Source: Dehalococcoidia bacterium UBA2991 (GTDB lineage: Bacteria; Chloroflexota; Dehalococcoidia; Tepidiformales; Tepidiformaceae). From it: a stretch of DNA of 58,566 nucleotides. Under the pieces are notes generated by a model that was not told the DNA's origin, did no database searches, and saw only the letters and a program-made list of their open reading frames with translations. Positions 26,238 to 35,393 of the stretch are shown here, one piece after another. The stretch is taken from assembly GCA_002346645.1 (NCBI GenBank), contig DEAD01000008.1, forward strand, positions 229,492 through 288,057. Reading direction: 5' to 3'. A program made the position numbers and the translations under genes. Numbering within the stretch: position 1 is the first letter of the stretch; every line of letters starts with the position of its first letter.

Positions 26238-27974
26238 TCACCGAGGAATAACGGGCAGGATGATGCATGAAGGCCGGTTGATGTCGTGGAAGACGGTCTG
26301 CTGAGCAGGCACAACTTCAGTCTCAGTGTGGATAGGACCACCAGTGTTAGGGTTTCGGTCAAAGTGCGGGAAGTTTGAAGAACTGATATCCACACGGATT
26401 CGGTGTCCAGGCTTGAAAACATGACTCGTAGCCCATAGATCGATGGTGAATTCGTACGACTGACCAGGCGTCATCATCTCCTGCTTTAGCAGAGAATTAC
26501 GGTATCGCGCCCTGATAATGCCGTCATTGACATTCTGAACATAGCCATCTGGCCGGACATCGCAAAGCTTGGCGGTGAAGTCAGTGTCTACTGCGCTACT
26601 GGTCGCCCAAAGGGTAACGCTTATGGGCCCGGTAACCTCGACCTCTTTGCTGAGAGGCTCACTGGTATAGCAGAGAACATCGCCACGCTCCTCAGCAGTT
26701 GTCTGGTCAAACACCCCGGGGGGGGTAATGAGATTGTTGCCGCCTAGGGTAGGCACGGGGTCATTCGGGTCATACACGAAGCTGTCAGAGCGTTCGTTAC
26801 CGGGCTTGTCCTCGCTGAGTCCCCCATCGCCATGGAGGGTATTGGCACTACCCTCGCTATGTAGATACCAAGGGGTATAAACAGTGCGGGCAAGAGGCCA
26901 CTCATTCTCTTCTCGCCATACGTTGTCCCCCATAACAAAAATGCGCACCGGGGGATCATCCATTACCCCCGTGTCCTCACCCTTGAGCCAATAGTCGAAC
27001 CAGCGAAGCTGGTCTTCCTTTAGTTCTATTGCGGCTGCGGAACCGAAGTCGAGGTCCCCGCAACCACCAGAGGTTGGAACTGTGTAACCGATGTGACCCC
27101 AGGGGCCCATAAGAAGTTTTTGGTTAGGGCGAGCGTGTTCTCCACCTCGGGCCGTGATGCCCTTGAAGCCCTCAAGAGCACCTTCCTGAAAGATGTCGTA
27201 CCAGGAGCCAACATGATAGATAGGATGATCAACCTCTTGGAAGCGTCGACGAAGGTTGATATTCCACCAATGTGGACCGTCATCGGGATTAGCTAAGTAA
27301 TCCGAAAAGTAGGGGGCAATCTCGGAAAGGCGGTCCGCCCACACTGTCATCGGCATCTCACGGGCGGAGTGGTCGAGCAGAGGACGGAAGCCCTCAGCAG
27401 GCCCGAGTTCGGACTCCAATTCTGGAAGGTCGGAGTCCAGTCCCAAACGGGAAGCAGTGTCGCGTGCCTTGGAAGTTGCGTATGCAGCCATCCAACCATG
27501 TTCAAAAGCGCCACCAGAGTGATAAATCCAACTCTGATGGAAGTCGGTAGAGCCAGAGACGGGCATCTGTGCCTTCAATGAAGGGGGGGCCTCACCTGCA
27601 ACCATGTACTGAACAGCAGCGAGATAGGACTGGCCATATGTACCAACAGAACCAGTCGACCAGGGCTGCGCGGCAGCCCACTCGATAGTGTCATAGCCAT
27701 CCTGAGCCTCATTCACATGCGGCTCGTAGATATCACCCTCGGAACCAAAGCGCGCACGGGTATCTTGGGTGACAACCGCATACCCATGAGAGGTCCAAAA
27801 ATCGGCCATGACAAGGGGCCCAAGCCCCTGGCGACCGTATGGCGTTCGAGAAACAAGAGTGGGGAACTTTCCAGAACCTGAAGGTCGGTAAACGTCAGCC
27901 TGGAGGCGGACACCATCCCGCATCGGAATCATTACATTTTCGTCAACGGTCACGCCTTCGATTCGGTCTGCCAT
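26238..27974 (-). CDS. CocE/NonD-family hydrolase (copy 1)
   Basis: Serine hydrolase of 578 residues in the X-Pro dipeptidyl-peptidase/cocaine-esterase family. The N-terminal alpha/beta domain opens with MIPMRDGVRLQADVYRP; the nucleophile is in TYGQSY; the catalytic Asp and His lie in the central region. The C-terminal jelly-roll ends in GHRIRVDISSSNFPHFDRN. It cleaves esters or amides. The ATG at 27974 is chosen because GAGG lies upstream and the conserved domain begins at once; a longer frame from 28046 runs into the divergent GMC gene's control region. Two further copies are at 35394 and 56617. Confidence 0.92.
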   Translation of the reverse strand: MADRIEGVTVDENVMIPMRDGVRLQADVYRPSGSGKFPTLVSRTPYGRQGLGPLVMADFWTSHGYAVVTQDTRARFGSEGDIYEPHVNEAQDGYDTIEWAAAQPWSTGSVGTYGQSYLAAVQYMVAGEAPPSLKAQMPVSGSTDFHQSWIYHSGGAFEHGWMAAYATSKARDTASRLGLDSDLPELESELGPAEGFRPLLDHSAREMPMTVWADRLSEIAPYFSDYLANPDDGPHWWNINLRRRFQEVDHPIYHVGSWYDIFQEGALEGFKGITARGGEHARPNQKLLMGPWGHIGYTVPTSGGCGDLDFGSAAAIELKEDQLRWFDYWLKGEDTGVMDDPPVRIFVMGDNVWREENEWPLARTVYTPWYLHSEGSANTLHGDGGLSEDKPGNERSDSFVYDPNDPVPTLGGNNLITPPGVFDQTTAEERGDVLCYTSEPLSKEVEVTGPISVTLWATSSAVDTDFTAKLCDVRPDGYVQNVNDGIIRARYRNSLLKQEMMTPGQSYEFTIDLWATSHVFKPGHRIRVDISSSNFPHFDRNPNTGGPIHTETEVVPAQQTVFHDINRPSCIILPVIPR

Positions 27975-28055
27975 GCCTAAGTACCTCTTTGCCCAGAATG
28001 AGGAATTCGTGGGCAGCATCCTCTTCGGCGCCTTCGCGCTTGTCAATCAGGTCGG

Positions 28056-28061
28056 TATGCT
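28056..28061 (+). promoter_or_regulatory. -10-like box TATGCT before GMC gene
   Basis: TATGCT lies 8 nt before the GTG at 28070, with no ribosome site. It is the same layout as at 17205-17219. Confidence 0.4.
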
Positions 28062-28069
28062 TCCCTACC

Positions 28070-29575
28070 GTGACTACAGTCTACGACTACATAGTTGTGG
28101 GAGCTGGATCCTCGGGAGCAGCATTAGCAGCTCGCCTCAGCGAGGACTCCGATAGCTCAGTACTTCTTCTAGAAGCAGGGCCTGACTACGCCAGCACGGA
28201 AGCTACCCCCCACGACCTTCGCTACGCCCACCGCGTATCCGTTGTAGACCACGACTGGAACTTCACTGCTAACGCAACCCCTGACAGGGAGGTCTCCTAC
28301 CCACGCGGTCGAGTGATGGGAGGATCCTCTTCAGTTAATGGCACCTTGGCAATCCGAGGAACTCCCGATGACTTCAATGAGTGGGCTTCCCTAGGTAACG
28401 AGGGCTGGGGCTGGGAGGATTGCTTACCCTTCTTTCAAAGGCTAGAGCATGACCTTGATGCCTCAGGAGATTTCCATGGAAAGAGGGGTCCATTGCCGAT
28501 CGTACGGTGGCAACCCCATGAGATGCGGCCCCTTTCCGAAGCATTCTTAGACGTCTGTCAGCTGCAAGGATTTCCTTACGCAGAGGACTTCAATGACCCG
28601 GAAGCCACAGGCATTAGTCCGATGGCACAGAACCGCGACCGTGATACTCGCATCTCAACGGCGATAGCTTACCTAGAGCCAATCCGCCACCGCCTGAATC
28701 TCACGATCCGGGGCGGATGTCTAGTGAACCGTGTACTGGTCGAGGACAGAAAGGCTACCGGGGTAGAAGTGGACTGCGAAGGAGAGCTACAAAAAGTGCA
28801 GGGCCGCACCGTAATTCTGTCAGCTGGGGCGATAATGTCACCTGCAATCCTGGTGCGGTCAGGGATTGGCGCAAAAGAAGACGTCGATATGGTCGGAGCA
28901 AAGCTTGTGAGCGAGCTTCCAGGTGTAGGTCGCAACCTGATAGACCATCCGTTGTGCTCGGTTGTTTGGCAGTCAAAACCTGGGATCTCGGTTCTACCAG
29001 ACCCTCCCGTGCAAGCGATGCTGCGCTATACATCCAACGGTGGCGAAACGAACGACATGCAGCTCTACATGGTGAACCACTTCCCGGGAAGAGAAGGGAA
29101 CTTCGCCCTGTTAGCAATTCTTCAACGCCCAAAGTCACGGGGACGACTCCACTTCGAAACCGAGGACTATCGAGCGCAACCGCGAATCGACCTCAACTTC
29201 TTCTCCGATGAGTCGGATGTTCGACGGCTCCGGGAAGGGCTACAGCTAGCTCAGCAGATTGGAGAGCACCCCTCTATTTCCCAGTATGCTGACGGACTGG
29301 CAGCCCCTTCAGCAGAAGTGTTAGCCGACAACGAAGCATTAGATACATATATCCAAGAAAACGGCTCTCACAATTTTCATCCCGTAGGGACCGCGAAGAT
29401 GGGGCAAGCAACCGACCCAGAAGCAGTAGTTGATTCACAGTGCCGCGTTCATGGAGTGCAAGGCCTTCGAGTAGTGGACGCGTCGATAATGCCCGAGATT
29501 GTGCGGGCAAACACAAACCTGACATGCATCATGATCGGTGAACGGGTATCGGAACTGATGCGCCAGGAACGCTAG
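28070..29575 (+). CDS. GMC-family FAD oxidoreductase
   Basis: Glucose-methanol-choline family flavoprotein of 501 residues. The FAD loop VVGAGSSGAALAARL lies directly at the N-terminus, the signature GGSSSVNG follows, and HPVGTAKMG carries a conserved active-site histidine near the end, with VVDASIMP next. It oxidises alcohols to aldehydes or ketones, with oxygen or a quinone as acceptor. The GTG at 28070 is chosen as start because an open frame extending back to 27839 would add 77 unconserved residues antisense to the CocE gene. A P450 follows 67 bp downstream, perhaps in the same transcript: hydroxylation then alcohol oxidation (inference). Confidence 0.92.
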   Translation: MTTVYDYIVVGAGSSGAALAARLSEDSDSSVLLLEAGPDYASTEATPHDLRYAHRVSVVDHDWNFTANATPDREVSYPRGRVMGGSSSVNGTLAIRGTPDDFNEWASLGNEGWGWEDCLPFFQRLEHDLDASGDFHGKRGPLPIVRWQPHEMRPLSEAFLDVCQLQGFPYAEDFNDPEATGISPMAQNRDRDTRISTAIAYLEPIRHRLNLTIRGGCLVNRVLVEDRKATGVEVDCEGELQKVQGRTVILSAGAIMSPAILVRSGIGAKEDVDMVGAKLVSELPGVGRNLIDHPLCSVVWQSKPGISVLPDPPVQAMLRYTSNGGETNDMQLYMVNHFPGREGNFALLAILQRPKSRGRLHFETEDYRAQPRIDLNFFSDESDVRRLREGLQLAQQIGEHPSISQYADGLAAPSAEVLADNEALDTYIQENGSHNFHPVGTAKMGQATDPEAVVDSQCRVHGVQGLRVVDASIMPEIVRANTNLTCIMIGERVSELMRQER

Positions 29576-29642
29576 TAACCTGAGGGAGCACCTCTGGAGT
29601 ACCATGCCTTATGGGGCACAAGCCTAGAGTAAGAGGCACGCC

Positions 29643-30959
29643 ATGACCGCTCATGCAAAGAGTGATCCGAGCCTGATCGAGCCACATGAGTTCCTCACCG
29701 ATGAATTTCGGATTAATCCATTTCCCATCTACCAGCGCCTTCGTGAGTACGACCCGGTCTATCAGGATAAATTCCAAAATCGGTGGATCATCTCGCGTTA
29801 CGAAGACATCCGGGCGATCTACAAAGACAACAACCGCTTTACTCGAGCGGTCTACAACCCACATGGGAAATTCAAGTTCGGCTCGGATACCACACTTGGC
29901 CAGACCCTGAACGAACTAGGAGAGGGCAACGACTACATCTGGCTGCGTGGGCTCGTGGCTGGTGAATTCGTAGGCAAGAGACTAGAAAAACGCATACCGC
30001 TTATCGAGCAGACCGCCCATAAGATAATCCAAGAGTTCATGGCAACGGCACGAGAGGACCAAAGGGCTGGACACACAGTAACGGGGCAGGTTGAGCTAGT
30101 ATCCCAGTTCAGCGCTCGCTTCCCTATCCGAGTGATCGCGGGGATGCTCGGGCTTCCGGAAGAGGACAACAGCTACTTCGAAGCTGTCTACGACCGAATC
30201 TTTGCGGGAGGGGGCTATGGGCGAGAACATTTCCGACAAGGGGTAGCTGCTCGCGATGAGCTTTTCGCCTACCTGGACCCGCTGCTAGATGACCGCCTTG
30301 TCAATCCACGGGAGGACCTCCTATCAACGTTTTGTCACGCTGAGAAGGACGGCGAAAAGATGAGCCGTGAGCAGATGCGTGGATACGTTGCTCTACTACT
30401 GGTAGGGGGTGGAGATACAACCCACAAAGCAATCGATGCGATGTGGTGGAACTTACTTCGCAACCCTGAACAGTACGAATTGGTTCGAGAGAACCCCGAG
30501 CTTATGGACCGAGTATTTACAGAAATGCTACGTTTCGACGGCTCAAACCACTGGCAGAGAAGGCGAACTAAAGTTGAGGTGGAAATCGGCGACAAGGTCC
30601 TTCCTGTCGGGGCAACCGCTTGGCTAGGACTAGGATCCGGAAACCGAGACGAGCAAGTCTTCAACGAGCCAGACACCTTCAATATCTTTCGTAACGACCT
30701 TTACTTCGGAAAGGAACTGCGCACCGGTTACTGGAGTGAAAACTGCGCAAGCCACCTCGGGTTCGGCCAGGAAACCCACTTCTGCATGGGTTACGCACTT
30801 GCACGACAGGAGGCAGTGGTTGCATCGTGCATGCTAATGGATGCTCTAAAAAACCCACGTCTAGCAGATGTCCCAAACGAGGGAATCGCCTTCCCTCCGC
30901 CGGGACGAGGTGGGGTACGTGGACTACAGCACCTTGAAATCGAATTCGATATTTTTTAG
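29643..30959 (+). CDS. Cytochrome P450 (copy 3)
   Basis: P450 of 438 residues with I-helix GGGDTT, ExxR as EMLR, and the haem loop FGQETHFCMG with Cys381. It is a sister of copy 1 (shared NPFPIYQRLRE, NRWIISRYEDI, FNIFRNDLYFGKELRTGY), so both may act on related substrates. AGAGG precedes the ATG. It is flanked by a GMC oxidase upstream and an LLM-type oxidoreductase 47 bp downstream, all on the plus strand, forming a probable oxidative operon of three genes. Confidence 0.95.
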   Translation: MTAHAKSDPSLIEPHEFLTDEFRINPFPIYQRLREYDPVYQDKFQNRWIISRYEDIRAIYKDNNRFTRAVYNPHGKFKFGSDTTLGQTLNELGEGNDYIWLRGLVAGEFVGKRLEKRIPLIEQTAHKIIQEFMATAREDQRAGHTVTGQVELVSQFSARFPIRVIAGMLGLPEEDNSYFEAVYDRIFAGGGYGREHFRQGVAARDELFAYLDPLLDDRLVNPREDLLSTFCHAEKDGEKMSREQMRGYVALLLVGGGDTTHKAIDAMWWNLLRNPEQYELVRENPELMDRVFTEMLRFDGSNHWQRRRTKVEVEIGDKVLPVGATAWLGLGSGNRDEQVFNEPDTFNIFRNDLYFGKELRTGYWSENCASHLGFGQETHFCMGYALARQEAVVASCMLMDALKNPRLADVPNEGIAFPPPGRGGVRGLQHLEIEFDIF

Positions 30960-31006
30960 ACCTTAATCTTGAACAAGATGACCAGTATTGCCCTAGGAGT
31001 ATGACC

Positions 31007-31840
31007 ATGCGAATCGGTATCTCTATTCCGGTGAGGGACCTTCAAAACGACCATGCAGGTATAGCGCAGTTCTCCAGAGAAGCAGAGGACTTAGGGTTCA
31101 CACACCTGAGGGTGCCTGATCGTTTAGCAGCCACAGATGTCGACCACGTGCATGAACCACTTACGCTGCTTGCATGGGTTGCAGCGCATACCGACTCAAT
31201 AGAGCTCGTTCCATCAGTAATAGTTCTGCCAACCCGACAGACAATCGTGGTGGCAAAACAGGCGGCGGAAATCGATCAGCTCAGCGGAGGAAGACTACGC
31301 TTCGGTGTAGGGGTGGGGGCTAGAGAAGAAGATTACGCGATATTCGGACAGGAGTTCGCCCTACGTGGGAAGCGCTGCGATGAGCAGATCACGATACTGC
31401 GGCGGCTATGGACAGAGGAAGCCGTCCACTTCAATGGGCGCTGGGATCGCCTTCAGGGGGAGCGCATAAATCCATTACCCGTGCAACAACCCATTCCCAT
31501 TTGGATTGGCGGGGCGCAGATTCCAGGAGCACCTGTGATCCGCCGCATTGGACGAGTGGCTGACGGCTGGTTCGCCCTGATGGCACCGGAAGCCTACCCA
31601 GATGTCCGTGAAGCTATCGAACACCAAGCAGAGGCTGCAGGCCGGGATGCGGCGAAAATCGGATCGGAAAGTGCGGTTCAAATTGTAGGAAAAACCGAAG
31701 CGGAGTGGTTGGCTGAAGTAGAGGCATGGCGGGAAACCGGAGTTACTCACCTGTGCCTTCGCACCCTTGGGGTCGGGCTGCAGACCAACGGCCACCTTGA
31801 AGCCCTTCATGGGGCTCGGGAGGCTCTAAATCGGCTTTGA
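31007..31840 (+). CDS. LLM-class oxidoreductase (F420 or FMN type, copy 1)
   Basis: Luciferase-like (beta/alpha)8 oxidoreductase of 277 residues. It shows RIGISIPVRD at the start, TDSIELVPSVIVLP, the VVAKQAAEIDQLSGGRLRFGVGVG block typical of the F420-dependent subgroup, and NPLPVQQPIPIWIGG. Members use F420H2 or FMNH2 to reduce or oxygenate small molecules. The second ATG (31007) is preferred because AGGAG sits 7 nt before it but only 1 nt before the first ATG (31001). It is the last gene of the GMC-P450-LLM run and converges on a CMD gene with an 8-bp gap. Confidence 0.9.
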   Translation: MRIGISIPVRDLQNDHAGIAQFSREAEDLGFTHLRVPDRLAATDVDHVHEPLTLLAWVAAHTDSIELVPSVIVLPTRQTIVVAKQAAEIDQLSGGRLRFGVGVGAREEDYAIFGQEFALRGKRCDEQITILRRLWTEEAVHFNGRWDRLQGERINPLPVQQPIPIWIGGAQIPGAPVIRRIGRVADGWFALMAPEAYPDVREAIEHQAEAAGRDAAKIGSESAVQIVGKTEAEWLAEVEAWRETGVTHLCLRTLGVGLQTNGHLEALHGAREALNRL

Positions 31841-31848
31841 AAACAAGC

Positions 31849-32409
31849 CTACGGTAAAGGTTCCTCTTCACCTGCAGGTACCTGGACTTCAAAAACATTG
31901 AGGGTTGCTGAAACAAGACCGTAGTAACCCACTGTTCCTACTAGGTCGACAAGCCCAGTCTCTCCAAAGGTATTAAGGGCTTCCTGATAGGTTTCCTGGG
32001 AAACACGGTTGGTCGCGAAATATTCAGTGACCAGCCGATGAACGAGGGCAAGGTCAGTACGTTCCAATACCAAGGGCTCCCCTATTCTTACGGCTTCAAC
32101 AACCTCTTCGGGAATACCCTCTTCAAGAGCAATCCGGGCGTGCGCCCAGAACTCAAACTGAGCCCGCCAGTGTTTTGCGGTGAGGATGATCGCAAACTCG
32201 GAAACATCACGAGGAAGCGCCGCCCCAAAGCGACAATGGGCACCTAGCTCCTGAGCAGGAGTGGCAAATGCCGGGCTGCGGAGCCATACGCCAAAGGGCC
32301 CAACCGTTGCGTTGGCATTAGGGCCTCGCGGACCTCTACGGATAGCTTCAACAACCTTGGCCTGATCAGAATCAAGGCTCTGCTCATCAAGGACTGGGAG
32401 GCGAGACAT
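31849..32409 (-). CDS. Carboxymuconolactone decarboxylase-family protein
   Basis: A 186-residue all-helical AhpD/CMD-fold protein. The family block reads ILTAKHWRAQFEFWAHARIALEEG, which keeps the Glu/His active-site layout of the decarboxylase-like branch; there is no CxxC pair, so a peroxidase role is unlikely. AAGGAG sets the start at 32409; longer in-frame starts overlap the divergent CoA-transferase. Such proteins take part in beta-ketoadipate-type ring catabolism or have undefined roles. Its substrate cannot be inferred. Confidence 0.85.
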   Translation of the reverse strand: MSRLPVLDEQSLDSDQAKVVEAIRRGPRGPNANATVGPFGVWLRSPAFATPAQELGAHCRFGAALPRDVSEFAIILTAKHWRAQFEFWAHARIALEEGIPEEVVEAVRIGEPLVLERTDLALVHRLVTEYFATNRVSQETYQEALNTFGETGLVDLVGTVGYYGLVSATLNVFEVQVPAGEEEPLP

Positions 32410-32507
32410 GGTTAACTCCTTGAGTTGATGGGGAAAGCAGACGGCATCCGCCTCAATGTGTCCAGCGGCACAAGTTGGGCCCGCGCGCGTAGGATCAGTA
32501 CCACTGA

Positions 32508-33701
32508 ATGATGGGTGCATCCAAACTGCCTCTCGATGGGATTCAAGCACTTGACCTAACACGTGCAAGGGCCGGCCCCACCTGCACACGTCAGTTGGCA
32601 GACTGGGGAGCGGACGTGCTCAAGATTGAGGCGCCTCCAGGATCGGGTATTAGTGATGGAATAACGGGCAAACGCCATGGTTTTGACTTCCAGAACCTGC
32701 ATCGCAATAAACGTAGCCTCACGCTAAATCTGAAAACAAATGAGGGGCGTGAGATCTTTCTGCAGTTAGCCAAAAAGGCTGATGTTATCGTCGAAAACTA
32801 CCGGCCAGGAGTTAAAAGCCGACTGGGGATCGACTATGAGGCCGTTAGTGAAGTGAACCCGCGCATTGTGTACGGGAGCATCTCTGGCTTTGGACAGACG
32901 GGCCCCTATCGAGACCGCCCGGGAGTAGACCAAATCGCACAAGGGCTAGGGGGATTGATGTCAATCACCGGCCTACCAGGACAGGGACCCGTCCGGGTAG
33001 GCATTCCGATCGCAGATTTGACAGCAGGAATGCTACTAGCCCAAGGAATTCTGTTAGCCCTGTTCGAGCGGGAAAGCTCAGGAGAAGGTCAGTGGGTGCA
33101 CACCTCTCTGCTAGAGGCACAGCTTCAAATGCTCGACTTTCAAGCCGCCAGATGGCTGATTGAAGGAGAGGTAGCCCCGCAAGCAGGAAACGACCACCCT
33201 ACTAGCATCCCTACAGGCGTATTCCCAACGGCAGACGGACACATCAACATAGCTGCTTCAGGGGAAATCATCTGGCAGCGCCTTTGCCATGCCCTCGATC
33301 TTCCTGAGCTAATCGATGATCCCAATTACGCAAACAACGAGCTTCGCTCCCAAAATCGTGAAGCACTGCGCGAGCGTATGTCCGCGGTCACTCCCTCCCG
33401 CACTAGCAAAGAGTGGATCCTGGTGCTGAACGAGGCAGGGGTCCCATGCGGGCCCATCAATACGATCGATAAGACGTTCGCTGACGAGCAAGTTCAGGCA
33501 CTAGAAATGAAGCGACCAATCTCACATCCGCTGCTAGGAAACCTGCACGTAGTTGGGCAGGCTATCAACCTTGCGCGAACCTCCCAGCCTCCTCACTATC
33601 AAGCCACACCAGAGCTTGGCGAACACACTGAAGAAATCCTGCGTGAACTCGGAATAGATGCAACAACCATCGCGAATCTTCGCGATAGCGGCGTTATCTA
33701 G
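32508..33701 (+). CDS. CaiB/BaiF-family CoA-transferase (copy 2)
   Basis: Class III CoA-transferase of 397 residues. It shows GADVLKIEAPPG, RNKRSLTLNLK, GFGQTGPYRDRPGVD with catalytic D141, and SSGEGQWVH. It is related to, but not a close copy of, the gene at 17219. Two ATGs in tandem start it and no clear ribosome site is seen; a TAGGAT box lies 12 nt upstream. A crotonase follows 24 bp downstream on the same strand, so CoA activation and processing of an enoyl or oxoacyl thioester may be coupled. Confidence 0.93.
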   Translation: MMGASKLPLDGIQALDLTRARAGPTCTRQLADWGADVLKIEAPPGSGISDGITGKRHGFDFQNLHRNKRSLTLNLKTNEGREIFLQLAKKADVIVENYRPGVKSRLGIDYEAVSEVNPRIVYGSISGFGQTGPYRDRPGVDQIAQGLGGLMSITGLPGQGPVRVGIPIADLTAGMLLAQGILLALFERESSGEGQWVHTSLLEAQLQMLDFQAARWLIEGEVAPQAGNDHPTSIPTGVFPTADGHINIAASGEIIWQRLCHALDLPELIDDPNYANNELRSQNREALRERMSAVTPSRTSKEWILVLNEAGVPCGPINTIDKTFADEQVQALEMKRPISHPLLGNLHVVGQAINLARTSQPPHYQATPELGEHTEEILRELGIDATTIANLRDSGVI

Positions 33702-33725
33702 ACTCGACGAAATGGGAGAAGCTGA

Positions 33726-34520
33726 ATGGAGTTGACGACCGACAAAATGATAAGCCGCAAGGAGGGAGGCGCTGGTTGGATGATTTTCAACAACCCCGAG
33801 CGCCGAAACGCCTTGAGCATGGAGATGCAGCAAGCCATCCCGGTGATTCTCAACGACTTTCAACGCGATCCAAAGATTCGGGTCGTGGTAATGGCAGGAG
33901 CAGGAGAGAAGGCCTTCGTCTCAGGGGCAGATATCTCAGAGTTTGAAAAACGGCGATCAGATCCGAAATCGATTGCTGAATTTGACCGTATAAGTGCTGA
34001 TGCAAATCGTGCCTATGCCAACCTGGAGAAGCCTTTGATTGCAATGATCCGGGGCTTTTGCATGGGAGGTGGGCTTTTAACTGCACTACAGGCAGACATC
34101 CGGGTGGCGTCTGATGATTCGGTCTTCGGAATTCCGGCTGCCCGACTAGGCCTGGGATACGGTTTCGGTGGAACGCAAAAAGTAGTGGAGACAGTAGGAG
34201 CTGCTGCTGCAAGGGAGATCCTATTCACGGGCGGCCGATTTCCCGCTACAGACGCATTACGCTGGGGCCTAGTGAACCGCGTGGTGCCAGCAGCGAAGCT
34301 AGATTCAACCGTGAAGAGAATTACTGATGCTATCTCTGAAAATGCACCTCTTACGGTGAACCTGCTAAGAGCTTCGATCGTCGAGGCAACAAAGGAGCCG
34401 ACGGAGCGGGACCTCCAAACACTCGAAACAATGGTGGAGGCCTGCTTCACTAGTAAGGATTACATCGAAGGCCGACAAGCCTTCATGGAGAAGCGGCGAC
34501 CACAGTTTCGAGGGCAATAG
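33726..34520 (+). CDS. Crotonase-fold enoyl-CoA hydratase/isomerase-like protein
   Basis: A 264-residue crotonase with the oxyanion-hole blocks SGADISEF (about residue 66) and CMGGGLL (about 112) and the trimer-forming C-terminus. Both glutamates of classic hydratase are replaced: the position after GGG is Leu118, and the FGQPE position reads FGIPA (Ala138). Dehydration/hydration by the usual mechanism is therefore unlikely; isomerase, decarboxylase, hydrolase or C-C cleaving activities of the superfamily are more plausible. GGGAG lies upstream of the ATG. It is probably co-transcribed with the CoA-transferase before it. Confidence 0.88.
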   Translation: MELTTDKMISRKEGGAGWMIFNNPERRNALSMEMQQAIPVILNDFQRDPKIRVVVMAGAGEKAFVSGADISEFEKRRSDPKSIAEFDRISADANRAYANLEKPLIAMIRGFCMGGGLLTALQADIRVASDDSVFGIPAARLGLGYGFGGTQKVVETVGAAAAREILFTGGRFPATDALRWGLVNRVVPAAKLDSTVKRITDAISENAPLTVNLLRASIVEATKEPTERDLQTLETMVEACFTSKDYIEGRQAFMEKRRPQFRGQ

Positions 34521-34522
34521 AC

Positions 34523-34651
34523 ATGGCCAGGCAACTTCTTTTCCGGGAGCTTCCAAAATACGAGCTGGCTTCGGAAGACCTAGCGACACAGAGGAGCGCC
34601 ATCACTGTGTTGGACTATGACACCGTGGACCAGGTACCCCCAGCAAGGTGA
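34523..34651 (+). CDS. Small coupled reading frame, unknown
   Basis: A 42-codon frame starting MARQLLFRELPKYELASED, with GAGGG about 8 nt before the ATG, 2 bp after the crotonase stop. Its stop overlaps the GTG start of the next gene (GTGA). It is either a short protein that couples translation, or the true N-terminus of the next gene separated by a frameshift near the CCCCC run at 34637-34641. No known family is seen. Confidence 0.4.
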   Translation: MARQLLFRELPKYELASEDLATQRSAITVLDYDTVDQVPPAR

Positions 34652-35382
34652 GCACAGCAGGAACACCCTACCCCAGCACTCTGGCTGTCCCTCTTGATGT
34701 CGCGGTCCGAAACAGCAAAGAAGGGGAGTGGGTGGTATGGCGAGTGCGCGCACCTAGAAACATCGACTATGGCTTCGCCCGGGGGGAACAGCCACATGGG
34801 TGCCTAACAGCGTTTCTTAAGTTGGAAAACGCATCTATGTCGCAATTCCCGATTTTCGTTCGGAAATGGGGCGTGCTCGGGATCTGCTCGAACCATGGAC
34901 TACCAGGGGTACACAACAGCTGCTCCCCACGCCAGGGGGAGAGCACAGACGAACTATTTCCACGTACATCACTGACCGAGGGCTGGACTGTGCCACTGCG
35001 CACCTATCAGGAACCCATAGAAAAGTGGCGAACACTTGCGGGCACCCTTGGAGCAACAATTCGGATAGGGCAGCACCTACAAAAAGGAGAACTAGGGGAC
35101 ACGACTGATCTTGTGCGACTGTTTGGAAAAGAATCAGCCGACCTAACAGATTCGCGGCGGGCAGTTGGAAAACAGCGACGGTCTCTGGCATTAGTCATCA
35201 ACAGTTGGCTAGCAGAGGCAAGAGCTAACCCAGTTTTCACATGGCCCATAACGGGGCCTACACCCGAGCTTGCGCTCGACACACAAGAAGCACGAAACGA
35301 TGCAAAAGAATTTTCGTGGCCAGCTCGTTCGCTCTACCCCCAGTTACTTACGGAACTAGTCGAGGAATTGGCAAATCCATAG
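34648..35382 (+). CDS. Hypothetical protein with CSNHGLP motif
   Basis: A 244-residue protein not recognised. There is an N-terminal beta-rich half, a segment LGICSNHGLPGVHNSC with Cys and His residues that might bind metal, and a helical C-terminal half (SRRAVGKQRRSLALVINSW, later PELALDTQEARNDAKEF) of the kind seen in some uncharacterised actinobacterial-type proteins. No signal peptide or membrane span. The start is GTG at 34648, overlapping the stop of the preceding short frame; an ATG at 34837 is an internal alternative. It shares the direction of the CoA-transferase/crotonase pair and converges on a CocE gene 11 bp away. Confidence 0.55.
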   Translation: MSTAGTPYPSTLAVPLDVAVRNSKEGEWVVWRVRAPRNIDYGFARGEQPHGCLTAFLKLENASMSQFPIFVRKWGVLGICSNHGLPGVHNSCSPRQGESTDELFPRTSLTEGWTVPLRTYQEPIEKWRTLAGTLGATIRIGQHLQKGELGDTTDLVRLFGKESADLTDSRRAVGKQRRSLALVINSWLAEARANPVFTWPITGPTPELALDTQEARNDAKEFSWPARSLYPQLLTELVEELANP

Positions 35383-35393
35383 ATAGCCTTGGT

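Noticed and set aside
26011..26304. A 97-codon frame across the terminator near 26.17 kb
   Set aside because: It contains the terminator hairpin and enters the CocE gene antisense; composition is not protein-like.
27839..28069. N-terminal extension of the GMC oxidase frame
   Set aside because: It runs antisense to the CocE gene, is unconserved, and the FAD loop starts right after the GTG at 28070.
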